This document shows positions 61,003 to 64,000 of a stretch of DNA of 64,000 nt, piece after piece. The DNA comes from Fluviicola sp. (GTDB lineage: Bacteria > Bacteroidota > Bacteroidia > Flavobacteriales_D > Crocinitomicaceae), in NCBI RefSeq assembly GCF_029266855.1, contig NZ_JAQSWB010000014.1, forward strand, positions 1 to 64,000. Direction: 5' to 3'. The stretch's first letter is position 1; every line of letters starts with the position of its first letter. Under the pieces are notes generated by a model. That model was given only the letters and a program-made list of their open reading frames with translations, ran no database searches and was not told the origin of the DNA. The position numbers and the translations under genes were made by a program.

Positions 61003-61225
61003 CCGAAGGACAGCGCTAGTCCGCCGGGGCGGAAGGCTCCGTCTCACTCGATCCGAAGCGATCATTTGTTTGATCTGCTTTGGTCAAGACGGAAAAGCCG
61101 AGGGACATAACGTAGTTTTAGCATAGGTACTCCGTCTTTCAAGCATGAATGAACCATGATTGAAGCATAGATGAAGCATAGATATTTAACTCTTCGTTGG
61201 CGCGGGGCTCTGGCTCATGCCACCC
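61003..61225 (+). repeat. Composite dispersed repeat, copy 3
   Basis: The most complete copy in the window. It contains the 90-bp block 61003-61092 (inverted match at 21763-21674), with palindrome-like tagtccgccggggcggaa at 61017-61034; then aagcatgaatgaa-type iterations with gaagcatagat twice (61162-61183); then ttggcgcggggctctggct (61197-61215), matching 165-182 at the window start. A 13-base phrase (gacggaaaagccg) occurs on both sides of the 90-bp block (60994-61004 region and 61088-61100). No protein is encoded. Confidence 0.85.
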
Positions 61226-61303
61226 ATTCCTCTGCATGTAAAGTCTTTAATTGTATCCTACTAATAGCTATTGCCTAATCACCATTGCCTAAAAAAAATG
61301 GTG

Positions 61304-61336
61304 CAAAAAAGCCCATCCGATAAAAACGAATGGGCT
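61304..61336 (-). terminator. Terminator of the M1 peptidase gene
   Basis: agcccatccg (61310-61319) pairs with cgaatgggct (61327-61336) with one mismatch around a seven-base loop; on the minus strand the stem runs into six T. It lies 20 bases beyond the stop at 61357. Confidence 0.85.
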
Positions 61337-61356
61337 ACAATTTCTTTGTAATTTTA

Positions 61357-63276
61357 TTAAGGTTTATACTTCAGTAAATCATCCAATGTCATGATCGAAA
61401 CCGGGTGATAATTTTCACGGTATTTAGCGTAAACCTGTTTTCCCCAAATTTTACTTTTCGGATTTTCATTCAAAGCCGTATAGATCGGTAATAAGAATTT
61501 TCTTCGGCCTACTTTCGAAATGAACTTCTCAATATTGGGGCGGATTGCCGTGTAATTCGAATTGATCCCCAAAACATACCATTCGGTTGCGACTTCTGCA
61601 TTTCCCCACGAATTAAAATGCAATTTTTCATCAATTAAAGCCAAGCGTTCCGGATCCATTTTTTTAGGTAATGCACGGATAAATGCCTGCCATTCCTGTG
61701 GAACATACTGATCGCGGCTCAAAGCCGGCAGTTGTTTCTTTCCTTTTTTCTTCGCAGGTTTTTTGAAGATATCTTTTCCACCGGCAAATGCGCGTGCCAA
61801 TTCCTGGATTTTCTCAAAGCGCGGAGAGCTGACCGCATAACAGTTTTTAGGAAGTCCCGGTTTGTAGATCCATTCGTCTACATTGAATTTGATATCGGTT
61901 TTATTGATCAGATTGTCTTCAAGATAAAGCTTGAATTGTTCGGTTGTCAATGTTTGGAAAGCATGGTCCGTAAAATACATTTTCAGGAAAGCATCAAAAC
62001 GCTGTCTTCCGAAATCGCGTTCCAGGGTTTTCAGTAAGAAAGCTCCTTTTACGTAAGCAACAGAAGTCATTCCATCGTCCGGGTTTCTTTTGGTAAGCTT
62101 CAATTTCAAATGGGTGTCTTCTTCATCCAAACTCTCCAGTTCTGTCTGAAGTTCCTGGAATTCGATCAAAGCAAGCATATCGGCAACTTCTTTTCCGTAA
62201 AGTTCCTCCATGATCCGGTTCTCAAAATAAACCGTGAATCCTTCATTCAGCCAGAAATCATTCCAGCTTGCATTGGTAACTAGGTTCCCTGACCAGGAAT
62301 GGGCCAATTCATGAGCAAGTACAGATACTGCACTTCGGTCTCCCGCAATCAATGTCGGATTGGCAAAGGTCAAACGCGGATTTTCCATTCCTCCGAAAGG
62401 AAAGGAATAAGGTAAAACAATGACATCATATTGTTCCCATTGGTAGGGACCGTATAAATTCTCAGCTGCCTGGATCATTTTCGGAAGATCGGCAAATTCC
62501 CAGATGGCCTTGTCGATCATTTCAGGTTCTGTGTAGACACCGCAGTTTTTACCCAGGCTTTTGTATTCCAGGTTCCCAACTGCCAAAGCAATCAGGTAAA
62601 CAGGAATAGGCTGTTTCATTTCGAAATGATATTTTCCTTCCGGGCTTTTAACCTTTGGATTGGAAGCGCTCATTACAGCCATTAATTCGGCAGGAACGGT
62701 TACATCTGCACTGTAAGTAATTCTGTTGGCAGGTGTTCCCTGAACGGGAATCCAGGTACGTGTTAAAATTGCCTGACCCTGGGTATATAGATAAGGATGT
62801 TCCTTTCCTTCCGTCAATTCGGGATCCATCCAATCCAATGCGCCGGCGTTCTCGGTTGTTTTGTAATAAATATTGATATATTCTGTATTCTTATCGATCT
62901 TGATGCTTAAAGGCTGACCTAAGAATTCCTGCATTGCACCTATAATGAAATCAGTTTCTTTTTCCTGGCCCTTTTTTCCAAGTGTTACTTTTTGAATTTC
63001 CGGTCCGTTGATATCAAATATGGCGGTATCCGTATCTTTTATACGCTCCATCTGATGACGAGCAACTCCGTAAATGGTCTTTTTCTCAAAATCTACATCG
63101 ATCTCCAGATCCAGGTGCTTTGTCCGGATTTGATCTGTATTGGAGAAGGAATGTGCATCGTGACTGGCAACAACTCCATTGATAGATTGGTCCTTGTTTA
63201 AAGGATCAGGATCGTTACCGCAAGAAGATATATAGAGTGTTAGTGCAGCAATGCTGAACAGGTATTTTAATTTCAT
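61357..63276 (-). CDS. M1 family metallopeptidase lipoprotein
   Basis: A 639-residue zinc aminopeptidase of the leukotriene A4 hydrolase-like branch. The zinc site is HELAH at 322-326 with E345 (LNEGFTVYFENRI), and the exopeptidase motif is GGMEN at 295-299. The N-terminus MKLKYLFSIAALTLYISSC ends in a lipobox (C19), so it should be a lipidated envelope protein. A C-terminal helical domain (residues about 505-639) follows, as in the family. The length is normal. It probably trims peptides in the periplasm or at the surface. The gene is 48 bases downstream of tcdA on the same strand. Confidence 0.93.
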   Translation of the reverse strand: MKLKYLFSIAALTLYISSCGNDPDPLNKDQSINGVVASHDAHSFSNTDQIRTKHLDLEIDVDFEKKTIYGVARHQMERIKDTDTAIFDINGPEIQKVTLGKKGQEKETDFIIGAMQEFLGQPLSIKIDKNTEYINIYYKTTENAGALDWMDPELTEGKEHPYLYTQGQAILTRTWIPVQGTPANRITYSADVTVPAELMAVMSASNPKVKSPEGKYHFEMKQPIPVYLIALAVGNLEYKSLGKNCGVYTEPEMIDKAIWEFADLPKMIQAAENLYGPYQWEQYDVIVLPYSFPFGGMENPRLTFANPTLIAGDRSAVSVLAHELAHSWSGNLVTNASWNDFWLNEGFTVYFENRIMEELYGKEVADMLALIEFQELQTELESLDEEDTHLKLKLTKRNPDDGMTSVAYVKGAFLLKTLERDFGRQRFDAFLKMYFTDHAFQTLTTEQFKLYLEDNLINKTDIKFNVDEWIYKPGLPKNCYAVSSPRFEKIQELARAFAGGKDIFKKPAKKKGKKQLPALSRDQYVPQEWQAFIRALPKKMDPERLALIDEKLHFNSWGNAEVATEWYVLGINSNYTAIRPNIEKFISKVGRRKFLLPIYTALNENPKSKIWGKQVYAKYRENYHPVSIMTLDDLLKYKP

Positions 63277-63324
63277 TTTTTCAGTTTGAGGAATGCGAAT
63301 ATACTTTTTTCTTTGAATTTCATT

Positions 63325-64000
63325 CTAGTTTGCTTTTTCATCTTTTTTAGTCAGATAGCGAATCACTTCTGCAGCTCCCATTAATCCGAATAATGCAGGC
63401 ATATAGCTGACCGTTCCATAGAATGAGCGTTTATAATTGGATCCATCGGTCATTTTCAACGAGTCTTTTTGTTGTAATTCGGATGAATAAACACATTTGA
63501 TTTTTTCAAACCCGACATTTTTTTTCTTGAGTCGTTTCTTGATGTGAGCACCCAGTTTGCAGTTATGACTGTCGGGCAGTTTTGCAACATGAACACGGCT
63601 TGGATCTACTTTTCCCCCGGCTCCCAGATGCGTGATGACTTTAATCTTTCTGCTTTTGCATGCGATGATCCACTCCAGCTTTGGAGTAACACTATCAATG
63701 CAATCCATTACATAATTGGGTTTGTACTGATCCAGTAATTCCCAAACACGCTCCGGAAGAACAAATTCTTCTACAATATTTAATTGAATATCCGGATTGA
63801 TATCTTTGATCCGTTCACCGAGAACAAGTGCCTTGTTTTTCCCGATTGTAGAATCCAAAGCGGTTAACTGGCGATTCTTATTCGTTATATCGAAAGCATC
63901 GCCATCGACGATTGTCATAGTACCAACTCCCGCACGTGCAATAAATTCACCGGCAAAAGATCCGATTCCTCCGAGTCCCACAATGAGTACATGAGCAGAT
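63325..64000 (-). CDS. tcdA: tRNA threonylcarbamoyladenosine dehydratase, 5' end outside the window
   Basis: A ThiF/E1-like ATP-dependent enzyme that closes N6-threonylcarbamoyladenosine (t6A37) of tRNA into its cyclic form. The visible part starts in the nucleotide-binding loop (SAHVLIVGLGGIGSFAGEFI) and continues with VDGDAFDITNKNRQLTAL, YVMDCIDSVTPKLEWIIAC, ITHLGAGGKVDPSRVHVAKL and the end GLMGAAEVIRYLTK. About 25 residues at the N-terminus are beyond base 64000, since the frame remains open to the edge. The CsdL/TcdA-type core is preferred over other ThiF relatives because of DCIDSV and the DPSRV block. Confidence 0.9.
   Translation of the reverse strand, partial: SAHVLIVGLGGIGSFAGEFIARAGVGTMTIVDGDAFDITNKNRQLTALDSTIGKNKALVLGERIKDINPDIQLNIVEEFVLPERVWELLDQYKPNYVMDCIDSVTPKLEWIIACKSRKIKVITHLGAGGKVDPSRVHVAKLPDSHNCKLGAHIKKRLKKKNVGFEKIKCVYSSELQQKDSLKMTDGSNYKRSFYGTVSYMPALFGLMGAAEVIRYLTKKDEKAN

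Larger units (their letters stand above)
60815..61356. other. Long intergenic region with dispersed repeat copy 3
   Basis: The 542 bases between the M1 peptidase and the alpha-2-macroglobulin gene contain the composite repeat (61003-61225) and the M1 terminator (61304-61336). On the minus strand catctttg (60842-60835) resembles a -7 element for the alpha-2-macroglobulin gene, 20 bases before its ATG. No gene is visible. Confidence 0.6.

Noticed and set aside
61003-61225. Insertion sequence
   Set aside because: No transposase frame and no clear terminal repeats in any of the copies; treated as a noncoding dispersed element.

Overview
The window reads as chromosomal DNA of a Bacteroidota bacterium, most likely Flavobacteriales and perhaps close to Crocinitomicaceae/Fluviicola (an inference from gene content, not a search). 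Evidence: several secreted proteins with type IX secretion (T9SS) sorting tails (type A tails at 28.6-31.0, 36.7-38.5 and 45.6-47.1 kb; a type B gliding-motility-associated tail at 15.1-21.5 kb), promoters of the Bacteroidota -7 type TAnnTTTG, start codons behind A-rich leaders without Shine-Dalgarno sequences, a fused DAHP synthase/chorismate mutase, and propeller-type (Reg_prop/Y_Y_Y) sensor kinases.

Layout. 0-3 kb: repeat-rich left edge, then aroma pathway genes (DAHP synthase-chorismate mutase and aroA). 3-9.5 kb (minus): two almost identical tandem DUF4139/MuiA-type genes, a TPR-PD40 protein and an EI24 membrane protein. 9.6-14.5 kb: purB, an unknown exported protein, lnt. 14.7-21.5 kb: a small exported protein and a 2124-residue T9SS protein with five in-frame 279-bp repeats. 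21.8-28.1 kb: DoxX/HxlR divergent pair with a clear operator candidate, then rnhB, an unknown exported protein and an OmpA-family protein on the minus strand. 28.1-38.5 kb: small secreted protein, T9SS proteins, acyl-CoA dehydrogenase, a PAS-GAF-kinase whose phospho-acceptor histidine is replaced by asparagine, GNAT, CoA transferase, RlpA. 38.6-47.1 kb: tex, small secreted proteins, a DUF2459 protein, valS behind a long structured leader, a CUB-like T9SS protein. 47.2-50.5 kb: RAYT-type HUH transposase homologue, a small unknown gene, pbpC. 50.7-54.5 kb: LytS/LytTR-type two-component pair. 54.6-64 kb: Mpo1-like protein, alpha-2-macroglobulin lipoprotein, M1 metallopeptidase lipoprotein, and tcdA cut by the window end.

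Functional links: envelope biogenesis and defence genes dominate (lnt, pbpC, alpha-2-macroglobulin, rlpA, OmpA, T9SS cargo). pbpC and the alpha-2-macroglobulin gene, neighbours in Escherichia coli, are here on the same strand but split by a divergent two-component system.

The least explained signal is repetitive: a composite dispersed element of about 200 bp present at the left edge, at 21.5-21.8 kb (inverted) and at 61.0-61.2 kb, containing GC-rich palindromes that recur elsewhere in intergenic DNA. A RAYT gene, the class of enzyme known to be tied to REP palindromes, lies in the same window and carries a perfect 20-bp palindrome inside its own reading frame. No rRNA, tRNA, CRISPR array, prophage or intact insertion sequence was recognised.
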